From Halobaculum limi (GTDB lineage Archaea; Halobacteriota; Halobacteria; Halobacteriales; Haloferacaceae), in NCBI RefSeq assembly GCF_029490015.1, contig NZ_CP120468.1, forward strand, positions 1,054,001-1,118,000: a stretch of DNA of 64,000 bases. The letters are read 5' to 3'. This document shows positions 56,455 through 64,000 of this stretch, piece after piece. The position numbers and the translations under genes are program-made. Within the stretch, counting starts at the first letter, position 1, and every line of letters begins with the position of its first letter. The notes below the pieces were generated by a model, which saw nothing but the letters and a program-made list of their open reading frames with translations, was not told the origin of the DNA and did not search any database.

Positions 56455-56775
56455 ATGGGACTCGACGACCTCGACGCGGCAGTCACCGACGCGTACGGCG
56501 ACCTCGACGACGAACTCGGTGTCGGCCTCGACCGGGAGACGAAACACGAACTCGCGCTATTGGCGGCGGCGCTGGGAACCGACCGCGAGGAACTCGTCCG
56601 TCGCGGAATTCACGCCTTGTTCCGGCGCACGCTCGAGACGGGCGACCTCGACTTCCACCTCCGGCAGGCGTTCGACGTGACCTACGACGAATACTTGTCT
56701 GGGATGACGTACGACGAGATGACGGGCCAGTCGAACGTGCCGCAACCGAGCGACGAACGGCGCTACCAACAGTAG
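56455..56775 (+). CDS. Haloarchaeal helical protein, uncharacterised
   Basis: 106-aa acidic, mostly helical protein: 'DLDAAVTDAYGDLDDELGV', 'KHELALLAAALGTDREELVRRGIHALFRRTLETGD' and 'FHLRQAFDVTYDEYLSGMTYDEM'. The central helix-turn-helix-like pair could be a ribbon-helix-helix or a simple bundle. ATG at 56455 chosen; upstream in-frame codons lie in the previous gene's 3' end. Family not known. Confidence 0.8.
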   Translation: MGLDDLDAAVTDAYGDLDDELGVGLDRETKHELALLAAALGTDREELVRRGIHALFRRTLETGDLDFHLRQAFDVTYDEYLSGMTYDEMTGQSNVPQPSDERRYQQ

Positions 56776-56876
56776 TCGCTCGGGTCCCGCAGGCCGCCGC
56801 ACTCGGCTATCGCCGACGGATTCTCACTCGCTGGAACGGTGGAAACGGCCTTGCCTTCAGGAGTCGACCCTCTTGT

Positions 56877-57434
56877 ATGGCGCTCGAAGTCGAGGTACCC
56901 GAGTCACCGTCGCTGCGTGGGCCACAGAGCCGCGGCGAGTACGACGCGGTCGACGTCGGCGACGAGGAAGTGACCGACGACTACCGTCGTGCCGAAGTGC
57001 GAACCGCACTCCGCGCGGGTGCGTGGCGCGACGGATTCGAAGAGTGGGCGGAAACGACGTACCTGACGACAGAGGAGTTCGAGACGGTCCGGGACCTGCG
57101 ACTGTTCGAGGAGTTCGACTTCTACTGGGTTCCCGCGAGCGGCGACGTGGGCTATCGCGCGCCGACGGTGCCCGACGACAACCGCGACCGCTTCCCCGAC
57201 GGCGGTGCGAACGGCGTCGACGAGGAACTCGACGGTCTCGGGCGAACCGTCTCGGCGGTGTTGGAGTCGGAGGCGTATCTCGGCGGCGACGAACTCTCCT
57301 TCGAGTTCTTCGCAGAAGACGAGGACCGCGAGGCCGAACGACAGGAAGCGGCGCACGACGCCGAACTCGAAGCAGAGGCGGACGCGGAGGCAGACGCGGA
57401 AGCGAACGAGGCCAACGAAGAACCGATGCCGTAG
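56877..57434 (+). CDS. Uncharacterised acidic protein
   Basis: 185-aa very acidic protein. A folded core is likely over residues 25-140 ('DYRRAEVRTALRAGAWRDGFEEWAE', 'LRLFEEFDFYWVPASGDVGY', 'LGRTVSAVLESEAYLGGDELSFEFF' in parts) and the last ~35 residues are Ala/Glu/Asp repeats. No motif I can name. The ATG at 56877 begins directly below a short AT-rich stretch. Confidence 0.8.
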   Translation: MALEVEVPESPSLRGPQSRGEYDAVDVGDEEVTDDYRRAEVRTALRAGAWRDGFEEWAETTYLTTEEFETVRDLRLFEEFDFYWVPASGDVGYRAPTVPDDNRDRFPDGGANGVDEELDGLGRTVSAVLESEAYLGGDELSFEFFAEDEDREAERQEAAHDAELEAEADAEADAEANEANEEPMP

Positions 57435-57455
57435 CCCGCGACAGATCGACCCCGG

Positions 57456-58805
57456 TCAGGCGGCGTCGTGTGCCGCCTCGGCCAGGATGGTCGCGCCCAT
57501 CTCGATTTCGCGCTCGGTCACGTCCAGCGGTGGGAGGAACCGGATCACCTTCGACCCGCACGCGAGCGTGAGGAGGCCGCGCTTGAGCGCCGCCTCCAAC
57601 ACCGCGTCGCGGCGGTCGCTCGACTCGAACTCGACGGCGAGCATCAGGCCCTTCCCGCGCACGTCGGCGACGCCTGGGAGGGCGGCGTCGCGGACGGTCT
57701 CTTTGAACTGCTCACCGCGGACGACGGCGTTTTCGAGGAGGTCGTACTCGTCGATGGCGCGGAGCGTGAACACGCCCAGCGCCGAAGAAACGATGTCGCC
57801 CGCGCCCCACGTCGACGAGAGGCGCGAGCGCTCGTCGGGGAACGTGTCTTCGCTGGCGATGGTCGCGCCGACGCGCATTCCCTTCGCGCCGGTGATAACG
57901 TCCGGTTCGATGGGATAGTGGTCCGACCCCCACATCTCGCCGGTGCGACCCATCCCCGACTGAATCTCGTCGGCGACGAGGGGCACGTCGTGTTCGTCCG
58001 CGAGCGCCGCGACCTCCTGCATAAACGCGTCGGAGGGGAACCGGTAGCCGCCCTCGCCCTGAATCGGCTCCATAATGATGTACGAGAGGTTCTCGGTGGC
58101 GATGTGGCCCGTCTTCGGGTCGAGTTTCTCTCGGAGGATGGAGGTGTCGCCGTCGTCGACGAAGAAACCGCACGAACACGTCTCCGGCGAACACGCGCGG
58201 TCGTCGCAGTAGGGCACGTCGTGGACGCCGGGAATTTCGGGGTAGTCGCGGCGGTACACCGACTTCGAGCGGTTCAGCGAGAGCGCACCGAGCGTGCGCC
58301 CGTGGAACGCGCCGTCGAAGGTGACGCCGTACTTCCCGCCGCCGGAGGCGTCGTAACAGATCTTGATGGCGTTCTCGACGGCCTCAGCGCCGGAGTTCGA
58401 CAGGAACACCGTGTCGAGACCGTAGTGCCCCGTCCGGTCGACGAGTTCGTGCATCAGGTCGGCGGGACCGGGGAGGTCCGACTCGCCAGGCTCGGCACCG
58501 TCGGAGACGTAGAAGTCCTGTCCGGCGATCTTGGTCGGGTCGACCATATCGAACGCCTCCATCGGGTCGGTGATCTTTGGGTTGTTGTACCCCAACGGCG
58601 CGGCGGCGACGTGCGAGGTGAAATCCAGGAGGACGTTGCCGTCGACGTCGGTGCAGAACGGCCCCTCCGCGTCCTCGGTTATGTCCCAGACGAAGTCGTA
58701 GACGTAGGTCGTCGTCGCGGCCACGTCACGGTGGTACTCGGCCCACTCCCGGGCACGAGTGCCCGGCATCTCCGTGACTCGTACCTCGGCCGTGTCTCGG
58801 TTCAT
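57456..58805 (-). CDS. Class III aminotransferase (4-aminobutyrate-type)
   Basis: 449-aa PLP enzyme of the omega-aminotransferase group (GABA, acetylornithine and related). 'NSGAEAVENAIKICYDAS' holds the PLP-phosphate binding site, 'FDGAFHGRTLGALSLNRSK' follows, 'MEPIQGEGGYRFP' and 'VADEIQSGMGRTG' (Asp to the pyridine N), and the Schiff-base lysine is Lys308 in 'TGAKGM'. Cys200, Cys205, Cys210 and Cys212 form an unusual cluster inside the 'YCDDRACSPETCSCGFF' insert. A clear TATA box lies above the ATG. Substrate not certain. Confidence 0.92.
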   Translation of the reverse strand: MNRDTAEVRVTEMPGTRAREWAEYHRDVAATTTYVYDFVWDITEDAEGPFCTDVDGNVLLDFTSHVAAAPLGYNNPKITDPMEAFDMVDPTKIAGQDFYVSDGAEPGESDLPGPADLMHELVDRTGHYGLDTVFLSNSGAEAVENAIKICYDASGGGKYGVTFDGAFHGRTLGALSLNRSKSVYRRDYPEIPGVHDVPYCDDRACSPETCSCGFFVDDGDTSILREKLDPKTGHIATENLSYIIMEPIQGEGGYRFPSDAFMQEVAALADEHDVPLVADEIQSGMGRTGEMWGSDHYPIEPDVITGAKGMRVGATIASEDTFPDERSRLSSTWGAGDIVSSALGVFTLRAIDEYDLLENAVVRGEQFKETVRDAALPGVADVRGKGLMLAVEFESSDRRDAVLEAALKRGLLTLACGSKVIRFLPPLDVTEREIEMGATILAEAAHDAA

Positions 58806-58826
58806 ACCCGTGGATGTGGTCGGAAA

Positions 58827-58835
58827 TTTATAAAA
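58827..58835 (-). promoter_or_regulatory. TATA box of the aminotransferase gene
   Basis: TTTATAAAA on the plus strand, read as TTTTATAAA on the minus strand, 22-30 bases above the ATG at 58805, the usual distance for a leaderless haloarchaeal promoter. Confidence 0.7.
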
Positions 58836-58909
58836 CAGTGGTACGTGTTGTCGTTAGGTTCAATCGTTCCGGGAGTCCGTTGGGGACGGGTTCAATGCGT
58901 GTGGTTCTC

Positions 58910-60199
58910 TCACACGAGCGTCACAGCGAGTGCGACCACGCTCGAGACGACGACGAGGAGGACGCTGAACGCGGCGACGCGGCGAGCGAATCGGCGGGGT
59001 CCGGCGGCCGCGAACGCCGCCTTCACCGCGACGCTTGCGACCGTCGCCAGCAACACCGCGAGCGTCGCCTCCTCGGCCGCAACCGTCCCACCGCGGTACA
59101 GGAGGACCGCAGAGGTCGTCGCGCCGGCAGACGACACCGCGCCGGCGGCGACCGCAGAGGCGTACAGTCCGGCGGTCCCAAACTGGCTCTGTGCGACCGC
59201 ACTGACGGCCAACACGAGGAGGAACACGGCACCGAACCCGAGCGCGTTTCGCAGCGAGAACGGCGACTCGAGATTCATCGACACGGGTTCTTGCCAGTTC
59301 GCCGTCACCGCCGACACCCCGACAGCCGTGAGTGCGAGTGCTCCGAGCGGAGCGGCGATGCGAAGGAGTCCGGGCGTGTTGATGCCGACGGTGAACGCCA
59401 AGGCGATGACGAGGTTGCGCACGGCCATCGCCGCGTCCGCGAGGAGGACGCCTGCGACCGCGTACGATGCGGCCTCGGGCCGGGAATTCGCGTGGTCGAG
59501 CATCGTCCCGACGACCGCGGTAGAGGAGGCGAGGCCACCGAAGAACGCGGTGACGGCGATTCCTCGACTGCCGTACGTCTGGACCACCGCGTAGTTGACG
59601 ATGCCGATGGCGGCGACGGTGACGACCATCAGCCACGCGACCCGCGCCTCCAACGGGACGCCGAAGACCACTTGCTCTCCGGCGGGCAAGAGCGGATACA
59701 CGACGAACGCCAACACTGCGAACTCGATCATCGATCGAAGTTCTGCGCGGTTGAGTTCACCTGCAAACGAATGTAGCTCTCGCTTCAACACCAACAGCGC
59801 CGACGAGACGAACGCGACGACGACGCCCTCCAACACGTAGCCAGCGCCGACCGCCGCACCGACGCCGTAGGCGGCCAACAGCGACACCGCCGTCGTCAGC
59901 GATAGCGGGTCTCGGTCGCCTTCGCTGCGAAGTCCCTGTATCGCGAGGAGGACGCCTTGCACCACCACGAGCAGTCCCCCGACCGCGAGCAACGCCTCGC
60001 CGTAGGAGTCGTCGGCCGCGATGACGGCGAACACCGCACCACCGATGCTCGTCAGCGAGAACGTCCGGATGCCCGCGGGTTTCTCCGACCACTCCCGCTC
60101 CAACCCCATAAACAGCCCCAGCGTCGCGGCTAACACGATGCGTGCCGCGGGGACCGACAGCAACGAAACACCGGACGGGTCGGTCCCGAGTCCCTGCAT
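58910..60199 (-). CDS. MgtC/SapB-DUF4010 membrane protein
   Basis: 429-aa protein with about 12-13 TM segments. Residues 10-150 match the MgtC/SapB N-terminal domain ('RIVLAATLGLFMGLEREWSEKPAGIRTF'), including the R/E pairs and a following GG. Residues about 185-425 match DUF4010 ('IVNYAVVQTYGSRGIAVTAFFGGLASSTAVVGTML', 'AAGAVSSAGATTSAVLLY'). Bacterial relatives relate to magnesium or acid stress; function in archaea is unknown. Not obviously in an operon. Confidence 0.9.
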   Translation of the reverse strand: MQGLGTDPSGVSLLSVPAARIVLAATLGLFMGLEREWSEKPAGIRTFSLTSIGGAVFAVIAADDSYGEALLAVGGLLVVVQGVLLAIQGLRSEGDRDPLSLTTAVSLLAAYGVGAAVGAGYVLEGVVVAFVSSALLVLKRELHSFAGELNRAELRSMIEFAVLAFVVYPLLPAGEQVVFGVPLEARVAWLMVVTVAAIGIVNYAVVQTYGSRGIAVTAFFGGLASSTAVVGTMLDHANSRPEAASYAVAGVLLADAAMAVRNLVIALAFTVGINTPGLLRIAAPLGALALTAVGVSAVTANWQEPVSMNLESPFSLRNALGFGAVFLLVLAVSAVAQSQFGTAGLYASAVAAGAVSSAGATTSAVLLYRGGTVAAEEATLAVLLATVASVAVKAAFAAAGPRRFARRVAAFSVLLVVVSSVVALAVTLV

Positions 60200-60314
60200 G
60201 CCACGATATCACTCTGACGACAGTTAACAGTTCGTCGGCTCCCAGCGACGTGGACACGACCGCCGGGTGTCAGTTACGCGATACGCTTTAGTCGGTCCGC
60301 GAACCCGTACTCGT

Positions 60315-61538
60315 ATGAGCCTCGCCGACGTCGACTGGTCTCGAACGGCGTGGTGGGGAGTCGGTGCGGTCCTCGCCGCCGCGCTCACGTTCGTCGTCTA
60401 CTCGTTCGTCGGAACGTTCGTGTTCGGCGTCTTCATCTACTACGCGACGCGGCCCATCTACAACCGGATCCGCAAGCGGATTCCGCAGTCGAGTCTCGCC
60501 GCCGCCGTCGCACTACTCTCGATGGTGTTGCCTGCGCTGTTGCTCGCCGGTTACGCTCTCCTCATCGTCGTGAACCAGGTGCAAGACCTCGACATCGTTG
60601 CCAACGGCTACCTCGACCGCCTCCCGTTGACCGAGACGAACCTCGATTTGGTCACCGACCCCGCGAGTCTCGCGGCGCTCGACTGGGAGCAGTACGTCAC
60701 CGCCGAGACGCTGTCGGGTGCAGTCGACTCCGTGGGACAGGCCGCCGGGACGGTCGCGTTCCTCGGAACCGGAGCTATCCACCTGTTCGTGATGCTCGCG
60801 GTCGCGTTCTACCTCCTCCGTGACGGCAGTCGACTTGGACGGTATCTCGTCCGCTTCACCGACCAGGGCGGCATCGTCGACGCCTACGGCCTCGCCGTCG
60901 ACCGCGACCTGAAGTCCATCTTCTTCGGCAACATCCTCAACGCAATCGTCACCGGCACCATCGCCGTCATCGTCTACTCGGTGTTGAACGTGTTCGCGCC
61001 CACGGGCGGGTCAATTCCGGCGGCCGCACTCGTGGGGTTGCTCGCGGGTGCCGCCAGTCTCATCCCCATCGTCGGGATGAAACTCGTGTACGTCCCCGTC
61101 GCCATCGCGATGGCGATTCGCGCGGTCGCCAACGACGTGACCGGCGGCCTCGTGTTCGTGCTCGTGTTCGCGGTGGCGTCGCTTGTGGTCGTCGACACCA
61201 TCCCGGATCTGGTGTTACGCCCGTACGTCTCCGGGCGGTCACTCCACGTCGGCGCAGTGATGCTGGCGTACACGCTCGGTCCCTTGCTGTTCGGGTGGTA
61301 CGGCATCTTCCTGATGCCCGTCTTGCTCGTCCTCGTGGTGCACTTCGTCCGGATCGTGTTGCCGGAACTGCTGGCGGGCGAACCGCTCCGTCCGTACGCG
61401 GTCGATCCGACGCACCTCACGGCCGAGGCCGACCCCAACTTGGAACCGCACGTCGAAGCAGAGGTGGCCGACCTAGGGGAGTCAGCCGAGACCGACGGCG
61501 GAGACGGACCGTCGCGCGACGACTCAGAAGACGAATAA
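60315..61538 (+). CDS. AI-2E/TqsA-family permease
   Basis: 407-aa membrane protein with about eight TM segments of the AI-2E transporter (UPF0118) family. Characteristic blocks: 'FGVFIYYATRPIYNRI' near the N-terminus, 'AVAFYLLRDGSRLGRYLVRF' before the periplasmic-type loop, 'IVGMKLVYVPVAIAMAI' and 'LVVVDTIPDLVLRPYVSGRSLHVGAVMLAYTLGPLLFGWYGIFLMPVLL' in parts. The acidic C-terminus (about 370-407) is disordered. The ATG at 60315 fixes TM1; an upstream GTG would add 16 residues. Substrate in archaea unknown. Confidence 0.92.
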   Translation: MSLADVDWSRTAWWGVGAVLAAALTFVVYSFVGTFVFGVFIYYATRPIYNRIRKRIPQSSLAAAVALLSMVLPALLLAGYALLIVVNQVQDLDIVANGYLDRLPLTETNLDLVTDPASLAALDWEQYVTAETLSGAVDSVGQAAGTVAFLGTGAIHLFVMLAVAFYLLRDGSRLGRYLVRFTDQGGIVDAYGLAVDRDLKSIFFGNILNAIVTGTIAVIVYSVLNVFAPTGGSIPAAALVGLLAGAASLIPIVGMKLVYVPVAIAMAIRAVANDVTGGLVFVLVFAVASLVVVDTIPDLVLRPYVSGRSLHVGAVMLAYTLGPLLFGWYGIFLMPVLLVLVVHFVRIVLPELLAGEPLRPYAVDPTHLTAEADPNLEPHVEAEVADLGESAETDGGDGPSRDDSEDE

Positions 61539-61564
61539 GCAGGCGCAGTCGCCGCGGTAGTCGC

Positions 61565-61843
61565 TCACTCGAAGTCGACGTACTGAGCCTCCCACTCGCG
61601 GCGGGCGTCAATCTCGCGGCCCCCGCGTGCGGTGAGGGTGTAGAAGTTCGTCCGCTGGTCGTGACGACCCTTCTCGATGAGCCCCTTCTCGACCAACGTG
61701 TCGAGATTTGGATAGAGGCGACCGTGGTGGATCTCCTTCTCGTAGTACCCCTCGAGTTCCTCTTTGATCGCGAGGCCGTGTGGCTCATCGCGCCCGGCGA
61801 TCACGTATAGCAGATCACGTTGGAATCCTGTCAAGTCGTACAT
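61565..61843 (-). CDS. PadR-family transcription regulator
   Basis: 92-aa winged-helix protein: 'MYDLTGFQRDLLYVIAG', 'PHGLAIKEELEGYYEKEIHHGRLYPNLDTLVEKGLIEKG' in parts, then a basic wing 'RHDQRTNFYTLTARGGREI'. This is the compact PadR DNA-binding domain, without a longer dimerisation tail. Convergent with the AI-2E permease. Its upstream region (61844-62052) could hold operator sites shared with the amphi-Trp gene. Confidence 0.92.
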   Translation of the reverse strand: MYDLTGFQRDLLYVIAGRDEPHGLAIKEELEGYYEKEIHHGRLYPNLDTLVEKGLIEKGRHDQRTNFYTLTARGGREIDARREWEAQYVDFE

Positions 61844-62052
61844 CCGGGATATCTACGTGTGAATTGCCAGTGGACGAGAATAAGTATGTCGGCACTTGAA
61901 GCGCCGAAATCGTCGGCCCAGTCCGCCAGTTCGGGAACTGTGTGGCGATGTGTGTAAACTGTCAGACGGAGGTGCCATCTGTGATCGGGTCGGGATACGC
62001 ACACAGTTCACGTCGCCGACCACTTTTTGTTCGTAGCCAGCGTGGATCAGGT

Positions 62053-62331
62053 ATGCCCGAAGAAGTGCTGTTCAAAACCGAATCTCGCGAAGACCGCGCC
62101 GCAATCGCCGCGCACCTCCGGAGCGTCGCCGACAAACTCGAGGCCGACGGGGAACTCACGCTGTCGGGTGCGGGCGACTCGCTAACGATGCAGGTGCCCG
62201 CGTCGGCGACGTTCGAGGTGAAAGCCGAGCGTGAGACCGGGTCTGGCCCCGCCGAGTTGAGCGTCGAGTTCGAACTGGAGTGGAACGAGGGCGCTGACGC
62301 TGACGACGCCGGTGGACTGTCGATCGAGTAA
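62053..62331 (+). CDS. Amphi-Trp domain protein
   Basis: 92-aa acidic beta protein, 'EEVLFKTESREDRAAIAAHLRSVADKLEADGELTL' in parts, 'AGDSLTMQVPASATFEVKAERET' and 'SVEFELEWNEGAD'. This is the amphi-Trp domain, common in haloarchaea and of unknown role. The last bases, including the stop codon, are duplicated immediately downstream (62336-62363). Start ATG at 62053 follows an AT-rich promoter-like stretch (about 62024-62031). Confidence 0.88.
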   Translation: MPEEVLFKTESREDRAAIAAHLRSVADKLEADGELTLSGAGDSLTMQVPASATFEVKAERETGSGPAELSVEFELEWNEGADADDAGGLSIE

Positions 62332-62363
62332 GAGCGCCGGCGGACTGTCGATCGAGTAAGAGC
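62308..62363. repeat. 28-base tandem duplication at the 3' end of the amphi-Trp gene
   Basis: 62308-62335 and 62336-62363 differ at one base only (T to C at unit position 6). The unit contains the final codons and TAA of the gene, so the second copy is untranslated. Confidence 0.85.
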
Positions 62364-62536
62364 CGCGTCGCTCGCTGATCTGTGCCTGTGACCTGAGAAC
62401 GAACGGGGGCACGCCGCGGAAACACCCACGGCGTGCCACCCGGATCGGTCCCCGCTGACGCTTCGGCCCTCCAGACGAAGCGTCAAGTAGTTCTACCGCC
62501 GGAATTGGGATAAAACTACCGGGGAATCGCTCCCGC

Positions 62537-62683
62537 TCAGATGTACTCCTCCTCGAGGACCCACCCGAGCGCCCGCTTGTAGTGGGTGAACATCTGTCTG
62601 ATACTCTCGTGGCGCATCTCCTCGTCATCCAACTGTTCTGCGAGGAACTCGTACTGCTCTCTGATCTCAGCCTCGTCGCGCAT
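62537..62683 (-). CDS. 48-aa conserved-looking small protein
   Basis: Found by hand: 'MRDEAEIREQYEFLAEQ', 'DDEEMRHESIRQMFTHYK', 'RALGWVLEEEYI'. Almost entirely helical and charged, with good codon bias. The C-terminal Trp/Tyr residues are typical of a folded helical hairpin. Similar short proteins occur in haloarchaea as I recall. Family and function not known. Confidence 0.72.
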   Translation of the reverse strand: MRDEAEIREQYEFLAEQLDDEEMRHESIRQMFTHYKRALGWVLEEEYI

Positions 62684-62773
62684 ACACAGTCGTACGCCGG
62701 CGACGGACTTCAAACGTCGCCGCGGCGTCGTGACTCGGCGACGGGGAAGATGGGTAGAACGAAAGTGGCAGCC

Positions 62774-63592
62774 TTACGCGCCAAGTGCGGTCGGTGCGGC
62801 GAGGGATGCGCTACTGTTGTCGCTGGAGCCGCTGGAGTCGCCGCCAGTCTGGTTGTCGACGAACTGGTCGTAGGTGGACTGGTCGACGACGATGACGGTG
62901 AAGTACATCTTCGAGTGGGCGACGCCACAGTACTCAGTACAGTAGCCCTGGTAGACGCCGGTCTCCTGTGCGACCGTCTTGAGCGTGTTCTGCTGGCCGG
63001 GGATTGCGTCCTGCTTCAGGCCGAGGGCGGGAACGGAGAAGCCGTGGATGACGTCCTCGGAGGAGCTAGTGAAGTAGAGGTCCTGCCCCTCGGGGACGAC
63101 TATCACTGGTCCTTCAACTCCCTCGGCTTCCGGGATCAGCCGGGTGTTGATGTCGCTGGCGGTGAGTTGGGTGATGTTCGAGGTCTGGTAGTTCATCCGC
63201 CAGTTCCACTGGTAGGCGACGGTCTCGACGTGCACGTCACCGTCGGCGGCGTCGATTTCGCTGCCGGTGTAGGTCACGTCGGGGCTCGCCAACACGCCGT
63301 AGGAGGCGGCACCGACAAACAGCAGAACGATCGCGGTCGCGATCGTCCAGGTGATCTCGAGACGCCGATTCTCCCGGGTCGGTTTCGGCTCGTCGTTGTT
63401 CCTGAACTTCAGGACGGCGTAGATGAGAATGACCTCGACGAGGATCGTGATCGGGATCGCGACGTACAGCAGTCGACCGTTCAAATCGTTGATGAGTCCT
63501 GCTGTCGTGGAGGGCTGTGCGGCCGCCGGGACCGCGAACAACAGTAGCCCGACGAGCCCGACCAGCAGGCTCCCCAGTCGCGTAGCCTTCAT
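62774..63592 (-). CDS. coxB: Cytochrome c oxidase subunit II
   Basis: 272-aa terminal-oxidase subunit. A signal/TM start ('LVGLVGLLLFAVPAAA'), two further TM segments around residues 40-105 ('LLYVAIPITILVEVILIYAVL' and 'TIATAIVLLFVGAASYG'), then the extracellular cupredoxin domain with 'VAYQWNWRMNY', and the CuA site 'YCTEYCGVAHSKM' with an earlier His in 'DVIHGFSVPALG'. The Ser/Asp-rich tail is variable. Divergent from the ctaB-like gene, so heme-copper oxidase assembly is controlled from this region. Complete. Confidence 0.95.
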   Translation of the reverse strand: MKATRLGSLLVGLVGLLLFAVPAAAQPSTTAGLINDLNGRLLYVAIPITILVEVILIYAVLKFRNNDEPKPTRENRRLEITWTIATAIVLLFVGAASYGVLASPDVTYTGSEIDAADGDVHVETVAYQWNWRMNYQTSNITQLTASDINTRLIPEAEGVEGPVIVVPEGQDLYFTSSSEDVIHGFSVPALGLKQDAIPGQQNTLKTVAQETGVYQGYCTEYCGVAHSKMYFTVIVVDQSTYDQFVDNQTGGDSSGSSDNSSASLAAPTALGA

Positions 63593-63794
63593 TACAAGCG
63601 CGCTTAGCGCAGGCGACGTAAATACCTACTGTTGTCGCTCGAACCACCAGACGAGACCACCGCCCACGCGGCCGGTACAGACCGGGTTCGAAGCGAGACT
63701 GTGGCCGAGCGTGTCGACCGATTTCGGTGCGTCAGGGCGACAGTCGAGCCCGGAAAACGCGGGGTTGATATGCGATCGGACGAATGTCGAACTA

Positions 63795-64000
63795 GTGACT
63801 TCGAAGCGGTTTCCGGGACTGCTCGCGGCCACCGCGATGGGCGTGTACCTGTTGCTGGTGGTCGGTGCGACGACGACAGTCACGGACGCGGCGGCGGCGT
63901 GTACCGCGTGGCCTGCCTGCGGCGACGGCTTCGCGCTTCCCACAGCGTCGGCTGGGTGGGTCGCGCTGGGCCATCGAGCCGTCGCGTTCGCTGTCGGTCT
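63795..64000 (+). CDS. ctaB: CtaB-like protoheme IX farnesyltransferase, partial (5' end)
   Basis: Runs off the window after 68 codons. GTG start, then 'SKRFPGLLAATAMGVYLLLVVGATTT', a TM, 'TDAAAACTAWPACGDG' with a Cys pair and 'WVALGHRAVAFAVG', a second TM with a His that resembles the heme-binding His of CtaA/COX15 proteins. Haloarchaeal CtaB proteins carry such an extra N-terminal domain ahead of the UbiA-type domain; a stand-alone CtaA is the alternative. Divergent from coxB, supporting heme O/A synthesis for the oxidase. Confidence 0.75.
   Translation, partial: MTSKRFPGLLAATAMGVYLLLVVGATTTVTDAAAACTAWPACGDGFALPTASAGWVALGHRAVAFAVG

Noticed and set aside
61886-61957. A 23-codon ORF in front of the amphi-Trp gene.
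   Set aside because: Short, no ribosome binding site or TATA at the right distance, and Ser/Ala-rich without the usual acidic bias.

Overview
The window comes from the chromosome of a haloarchaeon (class Halobacteria). The evidence is a very high GC content, with GC-rich third codon positions and a heavily Asp/Glu-biased proteome. There are also many lineage markers: CetZ1, Cdc48-type AAA ATPase, RadB, ribosomal protein S8e, F420 genes cofC and cofG, Bat/HTH-10 regulators, Tat lipoproteins with LAGC lipoboxes, a GPGF-type C-terminal sorting signal and an intron-containing tRNA-Met(CAT). TATA-like boxes sit about 25 bases upstream of several starts, as expected for leaderless archaeal transcripts. 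The family (Haloferacaceae/Halorubraceae-like) is only a guess. I see no integrase, transposase, CRISPR array or prophage; this is core chromosome with a few local oddities.

Layout. 1-4.0 kb: small heat-shock protein, a small unknown gene and an overlapping pair of moeA genes. 4.0-8.5 kb: two PhoU-type regulators flanking two tandem paralogous Tat lipoproteins. 8.6-18.3 kb: a membrane protein, Cdc48, LarC with a His-rich insert, a zinc-ribbon protein, an RNase H-fold protein, a chemotaxis transducer, RadB and S8e. 18.4-24.3 kb: an orphan ABC permease, a cupin, a secreted hyper-acidic protein, then the pyrG-guaAb operon with a small Rossmann-like protein downstream. 24.5-31.2 kb: an NDUFA9-like oxidoreductase, cetZ1 with an overlapping membrane-anchored partner gene, cofC, an esterase, cofG and MscS. 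31.3-35.8 kb: a polyprenyl-carrier-lipid neighbourhood with a complete cis-prenyltransferase, a second one lacking the catalytic motif, a DUF92 protein of the phytyl-phosphate/dolichol kinase-related group, an acetyltransferase and a VTT/DedA-like membrane protein.

35.9-43.8 kb: small haloarchaeal proteins, the tRNA-Met, an HTH-10 regulator divergent from a frameshifted HalOD1 gene with two perfect palindromes between them, assimilatory nitrite/sulfite reductase with a small partner, an HpcH/HpaI-type aldolase and DUF1684. 43.9-50.6 kb: a surface protein, threonine synthase, a membrane protein, succinyl-CoA ligase (sucCD) and a quinone-reductase-like enzyme. 50.6-62 kb: a large Bat-type sensor-regulator, small zinc proteins, a DsrE-like protein, an SDR, MutY, an aminotransferase, an MgtC/DUF4010 membrane protein, an AI-2E-type permease and a PadR regulator. 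62-64 kb: an amphi-Trp protein with a duplicated 3' end, a 48-aa protein, cytochrome c oxidase subunit II and the start of a ctaB-like gene running off the window.

The best candidates for something underdescribed are (i) the carrier-lipid neighbourhood with its split-catalysis cis-prenyltransferase pair, (ii) cetZ1 with a six-codon upstream ORF at its start and a 32-base overlap with a membrane-anchored protein, and (iii) the regulator/HalOD1 pair with twin palindromic operators. Gene names and family names come from recognising motifs and recalled family features; nothing was searched.
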